Part shown: in pieces, positions 42,457 to 50,332 of the stretch | Layout: each line of letters begins with the position of its first letter | How positions within the stretch are numbered: the stretch's first letter is position 1 | NCBI GenBank assembly: GCA_964631605.1 | Contig: CAZVYG010000016.1 | Coordinates: forward strand, 15,040 to 79,039 | Source of the DNA: JARKQH01 sp964631605 | GTDB taxonomy: Bacteria; Verrucomicrobiota; Verrucomicrobiia; Limisphaerales; UBA8199 | DNA length: 64,000 nt | Reading direction: 5' to 3' | Program-made: the position numbers and the translations under genes | The notes under the pieces: generated by a model | The model's input: the letters and a program-made list of their open reading frames with translations, nothing else | What the model was told of the DNA's origin: nothing | The model's database searches: none

Positions 42457-44424
42457 TCAGACTGCGGCCGCTTCTTTATCCGCAGCACTGCGCTTGAGCC
42501 AGACCATAAGAATGCTGATATCGGCCGGAGAGACTCCGGAAATGCGGGATGCCTGACCAAGGGTTTGAGGACGAATCTGGATCAGTTTCTGCCGCGCCTC
42601 GGCTCTGAGACTCGGCACCGCCAGATAATCGAAGTCGCTTGGAATCTGCTTCTGCTCGAAGCTCCGGCATTTTTCTACCTCAGCCTCCTGCCGGGCAATA
42701 TAGCCGGCATATTTCAGCGTAATCTCAACTTGCTGAACAACTTCCGGAGGAAGGGAGTCGTTGCGGGAGGGCAGGTTGGAATAACTGATGTCCGGCTGCC
42801 GCAAAAGTTGCGCCAAGGTGGTCGTTCCATTGCGAGTGGATTCGAGCCGATGCAGCTCGGTGCGGATGGCAGCCTCTTTGGCTTCGAATCGGGCGAAATT
42901 TCGCGCCGACAAAAGCCCGATTTCGCGGGCGATTCGGCACAGCCGGAGGTCGGCATTGTCCTGACGCAGGAGCAACCGATACTCGGCGCGGGAGGTGAAC
43001 ATCCGGTATGGCTCGACTGTTCCCTTGGTGACGAGGTCGTCTATCAGAACCCCGATGTAGGCCTGGTCCCGGCGCAGGACAATAGGCTCCAGCCCGCGCA
43101 CCCGTCGAGCAGCGTTGATTCCCGCCATCAGTCCCTGTGCAGCAGCCTCTTCATACCCAGAGGTCCCGTTGATCTGACCGGCCAAATACAGGTTCCGGCA
43201 AATCTTGGTTTCGAGAGACGGATACAACTGCGTCGGGAAAACGAAGTCGTATTCGACCGCGTAAGCTGGGCGGAGGATTTCAGCCTGCTCGCAGCCGATA
43301 ATGGTGCGCACCATCTGAATCTGGACCTCGAATGGGAGTGAGGTCGAAAAGCCGTTCACGTAGATTTCGTCGGTGTTAAGCCCCTCAGGTTCGAGGAACA
43401 ACTGTTGGCGTTCCTTTTCTGGGAACTTGACCGTTTTGTCCTCGATGGATGGGCAATAGCGGGGCCCGGTCCCTTGGATGATGCCGGAGTAAAGGGGAGA
43501 CTTGTCGAGGTTTGCGCGGATGACCTTGGCGGTCTCGGGCGTTGTGAAGGTTATGTAGCAGGGTAGTTGGCCGCCGATGCGTTCGAGGACCGAACCTGGG
43601 GGATAACGTCCAGGAGCCGGACGGAAGAAATGTTCCACGTGGAACATTTTGTCTGGAGGATTTGGGGCTTTGGCGGTCGAGAACGCCGAGCCTGGAGCGT
43701 CGGATTGTTCCACGTGGAACAATTCCTCGAGCCAATGGGTGAAGTAGGGCACGGGCTCATCCCCCGGTTGAATTTCTGTCCTACTGAAGTCAATGGATCT
43801 CTTGAGCAACCGGGGCGGGGTGCCCGTTTTAAGCCGACCCAATTCCAAACCAATCTCCATTAGGGAACCTGAAAGCCCCATCGCCGCCCCCTCGCCAGCC
43901 CGCCCTCCAGGAAGCTGCTTCAGCCCAATATGCATTAAGCCCTTCAAAAATGTGCCCGTTGTAACAATCACTGTCGTGCCATGATACTGCACGCCCAGCG
44001 TTGTCTCGACCCCATAAACCTGCCCATCCCGATGCAGAAGCCTGGCTGCCTGGTCTTGGCGAAGCTCAAGATTCGGTTCCCGTTCGCAGACCCATTTCAT
44101 CCGGAACTGGTAGGCCTTCTTGTCACACTGCGCGCGCGGCGCCCAAACTGCAGGACCCTTCTTCGTGTTGAGCATCCTGAACTGAAGCCCCGTCAGATCA
44201 GTTGTCTTGCCCATCTCCCCACCCATGGCGTCAATCTCGCGGGTGAGGTGCCCCTTCGCGAGTCCGCCGATTGCCGGGTTGCAGGACATCTGGGACACAG
44301 TGTCCACGTTGATCGTCAACAGCAGGGTCTGACATCCGAGTCGTGCCGCGGCGAGGGCCGCCTCGACGCCGGCATGGCCGGCGCCCAGGACGATCACATC
44401 ATACGACTTCGGATAAACGAACAT
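42457..44424 (-). CDS. mnmG: tRNA uridine-5-carboxymethylaminomethyl modification enzyme
   Basis: The 655-residue flavoenzyme (formerly GidA) works with MnmE to modify the wobble uridine of tRNAs. It has the FAD-binding start YDVIVLGAGHAGVEAALA, the NPAIGGLAKGHLTREIDAMG motif, GTFLKGLMHIG, GRLKTGTPPRLLKRSIDF, PCYITFT and GPRYCPSIEDK, and the C-terminal domain ends in SGVSPADISILMVWLKRS. Compared with E. coli from memory, it has an extra segment of about 40 residues before PCYITFT, containing LFHVEQ and MFHVEH. Those hexapeptides are translated from two parS-like palindromes. Confidence 0.96.
   Translation of the reverse strand: MFVYPKSYDVIVLGAGHAGVEAALAAARLGCQTLLLTINVDTVSQMSCNPAIGGLAKGHLTREIDAMGGEMGKTTDLTGLQFRMLNTKKGPAVWAPRAQCDKKAYQFRMKWVCEREPNLELRQDQAARLLHRDGQVYGVETTLGVQYHGTTVIVTTGTFLKGLMHIGLKQLPGGRAGEGAAMGLSGSLMEIGLELGRLKTGTPPRLLKRSIDFSRTEIQPGDEPVPYFTHWLEELFHVEQSDAPGSAFSTAKAPNPPDKMFHVEHFFRPAPGRYPPGSVLERIGGQLPCYITFTTPETAKVIRANLDKSPLYSGIIQGTGPRYCPSIEDKTVKFPEKERQQLFLEPEGLNTDEIYVNGFSTSLPFEVQIQMVRTIIGCEQAEILRPAYAVEYDFVFPTQLYPSLETKICRNLYLAGQINGTSGYEEAAAQGLMAGINAARRVRGLEPIVLRRDQAYIGVLIDDLVTKGTVEPYRMFTSRAEYRLLLRQDNADLRLCRIAREIGLLSARNFARFEAKEAAIRTELHRLESTRNGTTTLAQLLRQPDISYSNLPSRNDSLPPEVVQQVEITLKYAGYIARQEAEVEKCRSFEQKQIPSDFDYLAVPSLRAEARQKLIQIRPQTLGQASRISGVSPADISILMVWLKRSAADKEAAAV
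43631..43646. promoter_or_regulatory. parS-like palindrome 1 inside mnmG
   Basis: TGTTCCACGTGGAACA is a perfect 16-bp palindrome that extends to 22 bp with flanking AAA/TTT (43628-43649). It differs from the B. subtilis parS consensus only in its symmetric right half. On the coding strand it is read as MFHVEH. ParB-CTP chromosome-partition complexes nucleate at such sites, usually near the origin. Confidence 0.75.
43706..43721. promoter_or_regulatory. parS-like palindrome 2 inside mnmG
   Basis: The same 16-bp core TGTTCCACGTGGAACA recurs 75 bp from the first site, in the same reading frame (LFHVEQ), and extends to 20 bp (43704-43723) with different flanks. Two identical cores in 91 bp with different flanks argue for selection on the DNA site itself. 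Confidence 0.75.
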
Positions 44425-44537
44425 CCTTTTAGTTCTAAGCTATAACGGGCCAGGCGACAAGAGTGACCGCAAGGCACCGAAGGGGCACACCGATTCCAAG
44501 TCCAATCTTCGACCTCGAGAGTGGACGGTTGGAAGAA

Positions 44538-46142
44538 TCAAGTCGCCCCGGTTATTTTGCGGTAGGTGTTCTTTGCAGGGCTGGAACCGGGGGTTTTTGC
44601 GATCCCGCGTTCTGGATTAGCCGTCAGATGTTCGCAAATCTTGAAAACAGTCTCAGCCTCGTTCGCGTTACCAATGGCCGCAGCAATCTGATCAGCAGTG
44701 AATGAGCCTGGGTGATTAGAGAGGTAATCGAGTATAAGATTTTGAATTCCGATAACGGTTGAGGCAGCCTTTTTACCAGCTTCGACACCGGGTTGATGGT
44801 AGGCATTAACGTTAATGAGAGAAGCATACAATCCAACAGCGCGCTCGAACAAGGCGATCAGAACTCCAACCGCAAAGGGCGAAACTTCCCTCAACGTTAA
44901 CGTTATTGACTCACGATCTTTCTCATACAAAGCTTCTCTCGTCCCCAGCAGGAATCCGGAAAGATAGTCCCCCGATGTCACATTCGGTTCCACTTCCATT
45001 AAATGGCCCTCCCGGTCTCGAAGCACTTCAATGAACGTGACGAAAAAGTTGCTCAGACCTTCTCTCAGTTGCTGGATGTAGGAGTGCTGATCGGTGGCAC
45101 CTTTGTTTCCAAATACAGTAAGTCCCTGGTTCACGACCTTCTTGTTGCGGTCAAGTTCCTTGCCAAGGGACTCCATAACGAGCTGCTGAAGGTACTTGGA
45201 AAACAGCTCGAGCCGGTCTTTATAGGGCAAAATAATAAGATTTTTCTCTCCTTTACCGTTACCGCTATAGTACCACATCAACGCCATCAGCGCCGCCGGA
45301 TTGGCTCGGATGTTCGCCTGTCGTGTCACAATGTCGCAGGCGCGGGCACCATCCAAAAGCCCTTCAATGGAAATCCCTTGGAGTGCGGCGGGGAGCAGGC
45401 CAACGGCCGAAAGCTCGCTGGTTCTACCTCCAACCCAATCCCACATCGGGAAGCGGCGGAGCCAGCCATTCTGTCGGGCGAGGTCGTCCAGCGCACTGCC
45501 TTCGCGGGTGATGGCCACAGCGTGCTGGCTAAAGCTGAGGCCGGCTTGCTTGTAGGCGGCCTCGGCTTCGAGCATGCCGTTGCGGGTTTCCTTGGTGCCG
45601 CCAGATTTGGAGATAACGATGCAGAGGGTCTGGCCAAGGCGGCCTTCGAGTTGTGCCAGGACGCGGTCGAACCCATCGGGATCAGTATTGTCCAAAAAGA
45701 AAGGCGTGAGTTTGTCTTTGTGGGGGTGGCCGAGGGCATGAGCGACGAATTGGGGGCCGAGCGCCGAGCCGCCGATGCCGATCAGGAGGATGTGCTTGAA
45801 GGGGCCGGTTGCGCCCCGGACCTTTCCGGCATGCACGTCGGCGACGAACGATTTGATATCCGAGATGGTTTGCTCGATGGCGCGGGTGAGGTCCGGGGAA
45901 GGAGCCAGCGCGGGGTTCCGGAGCCAATAATGGCCCACCATGCGCTTCTCATCCGGGTTGGCGATGGCACCGCGCTCCAGGCCGGCCATCTCGGCGAAGG
46001 CGTCCTGCATGCGCGGCTCCATCTGCTTGAGATAGTCCGCCGGGAACCGCATCCGGCTGACGTCGAGCGCAAGGCCCAGGTTGGGATACTCGAGGTAGTA
46101 TTCCTGGAAGCGCTGCCACAACTGCTCTTTGGATAAGCTCAT
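44538..46142 (-). CDS. pgi: Glucose-6-phosphate isomerase
   Basis: The 534-residue glycolytic enzyme interconverts glucose-6-phosphate and fructose-6-phosphate. Visible motifs are HILLIGIGGSALGPQFVAHA, the phosphate loop VISKSGGTKETRNG, VGGRTSELSAVGLLPAALQG, GATDQHSYIQQLREG and the catalytic Lys region YHQPGVEAGKKAAS. The C-terminal 70 residues (LDYLSNHPGSFTADQIAAAI and onward) form a helical module found in cyanobacterial-type isomerases as I remember them. It lies upstream of mnmG in the same direction with a gap of 113 nt. Confidence 0.96.
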   Translation of the reverse strand: MSLSKEQLWQRFQEYYLEYPNLGLALDVSRMRFPADYLKQMEPRMQDAFAEMAGLERGAIANPDEKRMVGHYWLRNPALAPSPDLTRAIEQTISDIKSFVADVHAGKVRGATGPFKHILLIGIGGSALGPQFVAHALGHPHKDKLTPFFLDNTDPDGFDRVLAQLEGRLGQTLCIVISKSGGTKETRNGMLEAEAAYKQAGLSFSQHAVAITREGSALDDLARQNGWLRRFPMWDWVGGRTSELSAVGLLPAALQGISIEGLLDGARACDIVTRQANIRANPAALMALMWYYSGNGKGEKNLIILPYKDRLELFSKYLQQLVMESLGKELDRNKKVVNQGLTVFGNKGATDQHSYIQQLREGLSNFFVTFIEVLRDREGHLMEVEPNVTSGDYLSGFLLGTREALYEKDRESITLTLREVSPFAVGVLIALFERAVGLYASLINVNAYHQPGVEAGKKAASTVIGIQNLILDYLSNHPGSFTADQIAAAIGNANEAETVFKICEHLTANPERGIAKTPGSSPAKNTYRKITGAT

Positions 46143-46270
46143 GTTCGATCTTAACTTCTATCCAGCCGATCGTGTCATTTCGAGGGCCTGACTGTCCATT
46201 CAGAAATCCGGGCGGTGCCGGCTTGTGCCGGGTTTAAAACAGCGGTACCCTTTGCAGGGTCGTTGCAGAT

Positions 46271-46705
46271 ATGTTTTCGAGTTTTGGTAATTTATTCGGC
46301 CGCAAAGCGGCGCCCCGGGGCGGACCGGTCATCCCGGAGCCGCCCGCCAATGGTTCGCCGTTGAACCGCGACTTGGGGCGGGGTCCAACCTTTTCGAAAG
46401 TGTTCCGGTGGCGGTTGCCGGACGGCCAGACGCATGAGCCCAAGACGGTCGAGGTGGTTGGATCCTTCACGCATTGGCAGCGGGTGCCGCTGGTTCGGGA
46501 CAGCGTGCTGGACGCGTGGCATGTGACGCTGCACCACCTGCAGGGCAACCGGACGCATCACTACATGCTGCTGGTGGACGGCAAACCGACTTACGACAAG
46601 GCCTGCGATGGTCTGGCGGTGCCGCACGGACCCAACGAGGAGCGGTATCAATTGCAGACGGACAAGGGGCCGCGGGTGTTCATGCTCTTCGCGCAGACCA
46701 AGTAA
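46271..46705 (+). CDS. CBM48/AMPK-glycogen-binding-like domain protein
   Basis: The 144-residue cytoplasmic protein has a polar N-terminal region (residues 1-50, Gly/Pro-rich) and an E-set domain with VEVVGSFTHWQRVPLVRDS, AWHVTLHHLQGNRTHHYMLL and VDGKPTYDKACDGLAV. This resembles CBM48/AMPK-type domains. Such domains bind glycogen or act as protein adaptors; no catalytic domain is attached. It is divergent from pgi, so a link to sugar storage is possible but unproven. Confidence 0.72.
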   Translation: MFSSFGNLFGRKAAPRGGPVIPEPPANGSPLNRDLGRGPTFSKVFRWRLPDGQTHEPKTVEVVGSFTHWQRVPLVRDSVLDAWHVTLHHLQGNRTHHYMLLVDGKPTYDKACDGLAVPHGPNEERYQLQTDKGPRVFMLFAQTK

Positions 46706-46721
46706 AGGCAGGTGTGGAACA

Positions 46722-46751
46722 CCGGGCCGACCGCCGCCGCCGCCGGCCCGG
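46722..46751. terminator. Candidate bidirectional terminator hairpin
   Basis: CCGGGCCG and CGGCCCGG form a perfect 8-bp stem with a GC-rich 14-base loop, exactly between the convergent CBM48-like and protease genes. There is no T-run, so the role is only suggested by position. Confidence 0.35.
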
Positions 46752-46753
46752 CT

Positions 46754-49009
46754 TCAGCGCAGCTCCACGACGCGGTAGAACCGTTGTGCCGCCGCTCCCA
46801 CCGCGTCGGTCGCGCTGGCGGTCGGCGCGGCGGCGGTGACCGGCGGCGACCCATCCAGCCAGTCCCCGTCGTTGATCCGGTTTTTGAATTGGAGCCGGTA
46901 GAGGCGGCCTGGCGTCGAAGTCCACGTGATCGTGGCCGCGCCATTGGCGACTTGGAGACTCTGAATCACCGGCGGCGCGCCGGGGCCGGCGGGCGCGATG
47001 GAAAAGTTCGCGCGCGAGATGTCAAAGAAAATATTGCCCTCGGCCTGAATCCGCACGCGGGCGGACGAAGTCGCCACGTCGGGGAGCCGCACGCTGCGCG
47101 AGCCGCAGTTGGGCACGTTGCTGGCGAGCACCAAGGGAAAAGACAGCCCTCCATCCGTCGAGAGCAGAAGCGTCACATTCGTCGCGCGGACCGGCGCGTT
47201 GGTGGTGCCCGCCACGTCCCAGGTGACGGTCTGCACGCCGGACCAGGCAACGGCCGGGCCGGGCGCGGTGATTCGAAACGGGCCGGTGTTGCCGGCGACG
47301 GTCACCTGCATGTCCGAGGTGGCCGCGGCGCCGCCGCCGGGGTGGTTGTCGCGGGCGGTGACCCGGAAATGCAACGTCCGGCTTGTTCCCGGCAACGTCT
47401 CTCCGACAGTCGCGCGGTTGGCCAGCAGGTCGGCGAGCTGGGGAAAAGTCCGGCGCGGGCTGGGCGAGGGAACCAAGGAGCGAAACAGCGGGCTGCTGCC
47501 ATTGTCCGGAGCGCCAGGCGCGGCCGCAGGTCCCAAATCCATTTCTTCCCAACAGAAGGTCAGCGAGTCGCCGTCCGGATCGGTGCCGGTCGCGGTGAGC
47601 TCGAACGGCGTGTCTTTCGGAATGGTGAAATTGGGTCCGGCGCTGACCTCCGGGGGGCGGTTGCCGGCGGCGTCCAACTCGAGGCTGGCGCCGCTGGGGT
47701 TCATCATCACGCAGGCGAGAATTTGTTGCCGGCTGCTCGCGTGGAAGTAAGGGTCGCTGTGCGCCTGGAGATTGTCCCCGCCGCAAAAGCCCGCGTAAGC
47801 CATGAGGGTCGAGCCGCTGCCCGGTTCATAGGCGCTGTCCTCGCAACGGCTGACGCCGCAGGCGGAGTTGGTGCTGTTGAAGGTGTGCTGGGCGCCGAAC
47901 TGGTGGCCGAGTTCATGCGCCACATAGTCAATATAAAAGGCGTCCCCGACGGGGGCGGAGACGCCGGTGTGACCAAAGGCCTTGCAGCCGTCCAGGCCCA
48001 CCACCCCCGTGGCCGCCAGCCCGCCGCCTTCGGTGCTGAAGACGTGGCCCAGGTCGTAGTTGGCGCTGCCGATGACCGCATCGAGGTTCGACTGGTTTTG
48101 CGAGAGCATCAGGGCCAGGTTGCCGCTGGCGTAGGGGTCGGCATTCGGGTTCGTATAGATGATGCGGTCGTTGTCCGCCACCAACACCAGCCGGATGCCC
48201 AGTTCCGTTTCAAAGATGCCGGTCACGCGGTTGATCGCCGAGACAATGGCCGCCAGACCCGCGGCGACCGTTCCCCCGTGGAACCGGGTGTATTCGCCCG
48301 TGGCCGCGCACGCCAGCCGGTACACCCGCAAGCTGCCGCCCGGGACGGCCGCCGCCTGGGGAGCGGACTCGACCGTCGCGGTGGGTGCGGGGCGCGTCAA
48401 GGGGGTGAGACATTGAAACCCAGCCGTTGCCGGCCGATAATCCCGTTTGTAATAACAGGCATGGAGATTGGTTTCCCCCGGACTCAACGGTTCGATATAA
48501 ACCGCGCCGCTCGAGGAAAGAATCTGCGCGTGAAACCCGGCTGGAGTCGAGTCAAAGCGGACCGTCACCGCCGGGTGCATCACACTCCGGCCCACATAGG
48601 TTTTGATTTCGGGATAGCGCGCCGCCAGCTCCGGCGCCATCACCGGGGATTCCACAAAGTCAAATTCGCCTTCCGTGCCATCGGGCAGGGGCAAGGTGAT
48701 CCGGGCCGCAGGCCGGTGAGTGGGGCGGGCGGTCTCGCTGGCGGCGTCAGCCAAATGACGCCGCAACGCCGCGTGGTTCAAGGCTACGGCAAGGCAACTC
48801 CCCGGCCCGCCGCCCGCTCGAGTCACTCCAGCCTGCCCCGCGCCGCGGTCAACGGGCTGCCAAAGCCTTCCTTCGGGGCCGGTGGAGCCGAAGGCGGGGC
48901 CGCACGGAGCGAGGACCAGGATCAGCATCGCGAGCAAAAGCCGGGAAGGCCGGCCCTGCGCCTTCGCCGCTCTGTGCTTGACCTCACCGTGGTCCCTGCG
49001 CTGATTCAT
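46754..49009 (-). CDS. Secreted reprolysin-like zinc metalloprotease
   Basis: The 751-residue protein has a signal peptide (SRLLLAMLILVLAPCGPAFG), a propeptide-like region, and a metalloprotease domain with the zinc motif HELGHQFGAQHTF and the downstream STLMAYAGFCG Met-turn region. Cadherin/Ig-like repeats (DPDGDSLTFCWEEMD, VTWDVAGTTNAPVRATNVTL) and a C-terminal tail (TSTPGRLYRLQFK to QRFYRVVELR) follow. It fits the M12B-type metalloprotease group with extracellular repeats. It should act outside the cell. I used the ATG at 49009 rather than the TTG at 49018. Confidence 0.87.
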   Translation of the reverse strand: MNQRRDHGEVKHRAAKAQGRPSRLLLAMLILVLAPCGPAFGSTGPEGRLWQPVDRGAGQAGVTRAGGGPGSCLAVALNHAALRRHLADAASETARPTHRPAARITLPLPDGTEGEFDFVESPVMAPELAARYPEIKTYVGRSVMHPAVTVRFDSTPAGFHAQILSSSGAVYIEPLSPGETNLHACYYKRDYRPATAGFQCLTPLTRPAPTATVESAPQAAAVPGGSLRVYRLACAATGEYTRFHGGTVAAGLAAIVSAINRVTGIFETELGIRLVLVADNDRIIYTNPNADPYASGNLALMLSQNQSNLDAVIGSANYDLGHVFSTEGGGLAATGVVGLDGCKAFGHTGVSAPVGDAFYIDYVAHELGHQFGAQHTFNSTNSACGVSRCEDSAYEPGSGSTLMAYAGFCGGDNLQAHSDPYFHASSRQQILACVMMNPSGASLELDAAGNRPPEVSAGPNFTIPKDTPFELTATGTDPDGDSLTFCWEEMDLGPAAAPGAPDNGSSPLFRSLVPSPSPRRTFPQLADLLANRATVGETLPGTSRTLHFRVTARDNHPGGGAAATSDMQVTVAGNTGPFRITAPGPAVAWSGVQTVTWDVAGTTNAPVRATNVTLLLSTDGGLSFPLVLASNVPNCGSRSVRLPDVATSSARVRIQAEGNIFFDISRANFSIAPAGPGAPPVIQSLQVANGAATITWTSTPGRLYRLQFKNRINDGDWLDGSPPVTAAAPTASATDAVGAAAQRFYRVVELR

Positions 49010-49204
49010 GTTCTCCAAGCACGATAGGCTGAAGCCGGGCTGTCACAATCGGGGCAACCCACGGTGTGGGCCCCGGGGCGGACGCGAATTTCAATCCCGG
49101 GGAAACCCCGGGCTGCGAGGTTGGGGGAGCGCGCTGCGGCCGGGCGCCGAACGGGGACGAGGGGTTTTGACTCCCGCCGGGCAACGGTATAAGGGTTAGG
49201 GGTC

Positions 49205-50314
49205 ATGGTACTAAGTCTCGAGAGTATTGGCGCCGACAATTTCAGGCTTGCCGGGGCGAACGCGCTATCAGGCGGGTTCCGCCGCCGGGGGGGTTCCGGC
49301 ATTGGGGGCGGGGCGGTGCTGCGCGGGCTGTGCGTCCTTTGGGCCGCTGGGATGACGGCCTCGCTGGCGGCGGGCGAAATCCGGCTCTTGAACGTGTCTT
49401 ACGATCCGACCCGTGAGCTTTACCAGGAGGTCAACGCCGTGTTTGGCCGGCAATGGGAGGCCCGGACCGGGGATAAAGTCGTGTTCCAGCAATCACACGG
49501 CGGGTCCGGCAAACAGGCCCGGTCGGTCATAGACGGCTTGCCGGCGGACGTGGTGACGCTGGCGCTGGCCTATGACATTGACATGATCGCCCTCAAGGGG
49601 CGGCTGTTGCCGGTCAATTGGCAGCAACGCCTCCCGCACAATAGCTCCCCTTACACCTCGACGATTGTGTTCCTTGTCCGCAAAGGCAATCCCAAGGGCA
49701 TCAAAGATTGGGATGACCTCGTGCGGCCGGGGTTGGAGATCGTGACGGCCAACCCCAAAACCTCGGGGGGCGCGCGCTGGAACTACCTTGCAGCCTGGGG
49801 TTACGCGCTGAAGAAGTTCGGAAACGAGCCGGCCCGGGCGCGGGATTTTGTCAGCCGCTTGTACGCCAACGTGAGGGTGCTCGACACCGGAGCGCGCGGC
49901 GCCACCACCACCTTTGTCCAGCGCGGCATCGGCGATGTCTTAATCACTTGGGAAAACGAAGCCATTCTTTCGATCAAGGAAGCCGGCGCGGACAAATTCG
50001 AGCGGGTGACCCCTTCGATCAGCATCCTGGCCGAACCGCCCGTCGCGTGGGTGGACCGGGTGGTCAGCCGCCGGGGGACGGTGGCGGTGGCGAAAGCCTA
50101 CCTCGAGTTTTTGTACACGCCTGAAGGCCAGGAAATCGTGGCCAAACACCATTACCGCCCCCGCCTGGAATCCGCGGCGACAAAATCCGCGGCGGATTTC
50201 CCAAAAATCGAATTGTTCACCATTGACGAGGTGTTTGGCGGGTGGGCGGCCGCCCAGAAAACCCATTTTGCCGAAGGCGGCGTTTTCGACCAGATTCAGC
50301 AGGCCCGGCGTTGA
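49205..50314 (+). CDS. Sulfate/thiosulfate ABC-transporter substrate-binding protein
   Basis: The 369-residue periplasmic protein has a signal peptide (VLRGLCVLWAAGMTASLAAG, preceded by a long basic lead). The Sbp/CysP family core follows: RLLNVSYDPTRELYQEVN, QSHGGSGKQARSVIDGLPAD, PKTSGGARWNYLAAWG and FVQRGIGDVLITWENEA. These are the anion-binding loops. No cysT/W/A genes are nearby, so it is an orphan binding protein in this window. The start at 49205 gives an unusually long N-terminal region, and an internal GTG near 49315 is possible. Confidence 0.9.
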   Translation: MVLSLESIGADNFRLAGANALSGGFRRRGGSGIGGGAVLRGLCVLWAAGMTASLAAGEIRLLNVSYDPTRELYQEVNAVFGRQWEARTGDKVVFQQSHGGSGKQARSVIDGLPADVVTLALAYDIDMIALKGRLLPVNWQQRLPHNSSPYTSTIVFLVRKGNPKGIKDWDDLVRPGLEIVTANPKTSGGARWNYLAAWGYALKKFGNEPARARDFVSRLYANVRVLDTGARGATTTFVQRGIGDVLITWENEAILSIKEAGADKFERVTPSISILAEPPVAWVDRVVSRRGTVAVAKAYLEFLYTPEGQEIVAKHHYRPRLESAATKSAADFPKIELFTIDEVFGGWAAAQKTHFAEGGVFDQIQQARR

Positions 50315-50332
50315 ATCGCGCCGGCCTGGCGG

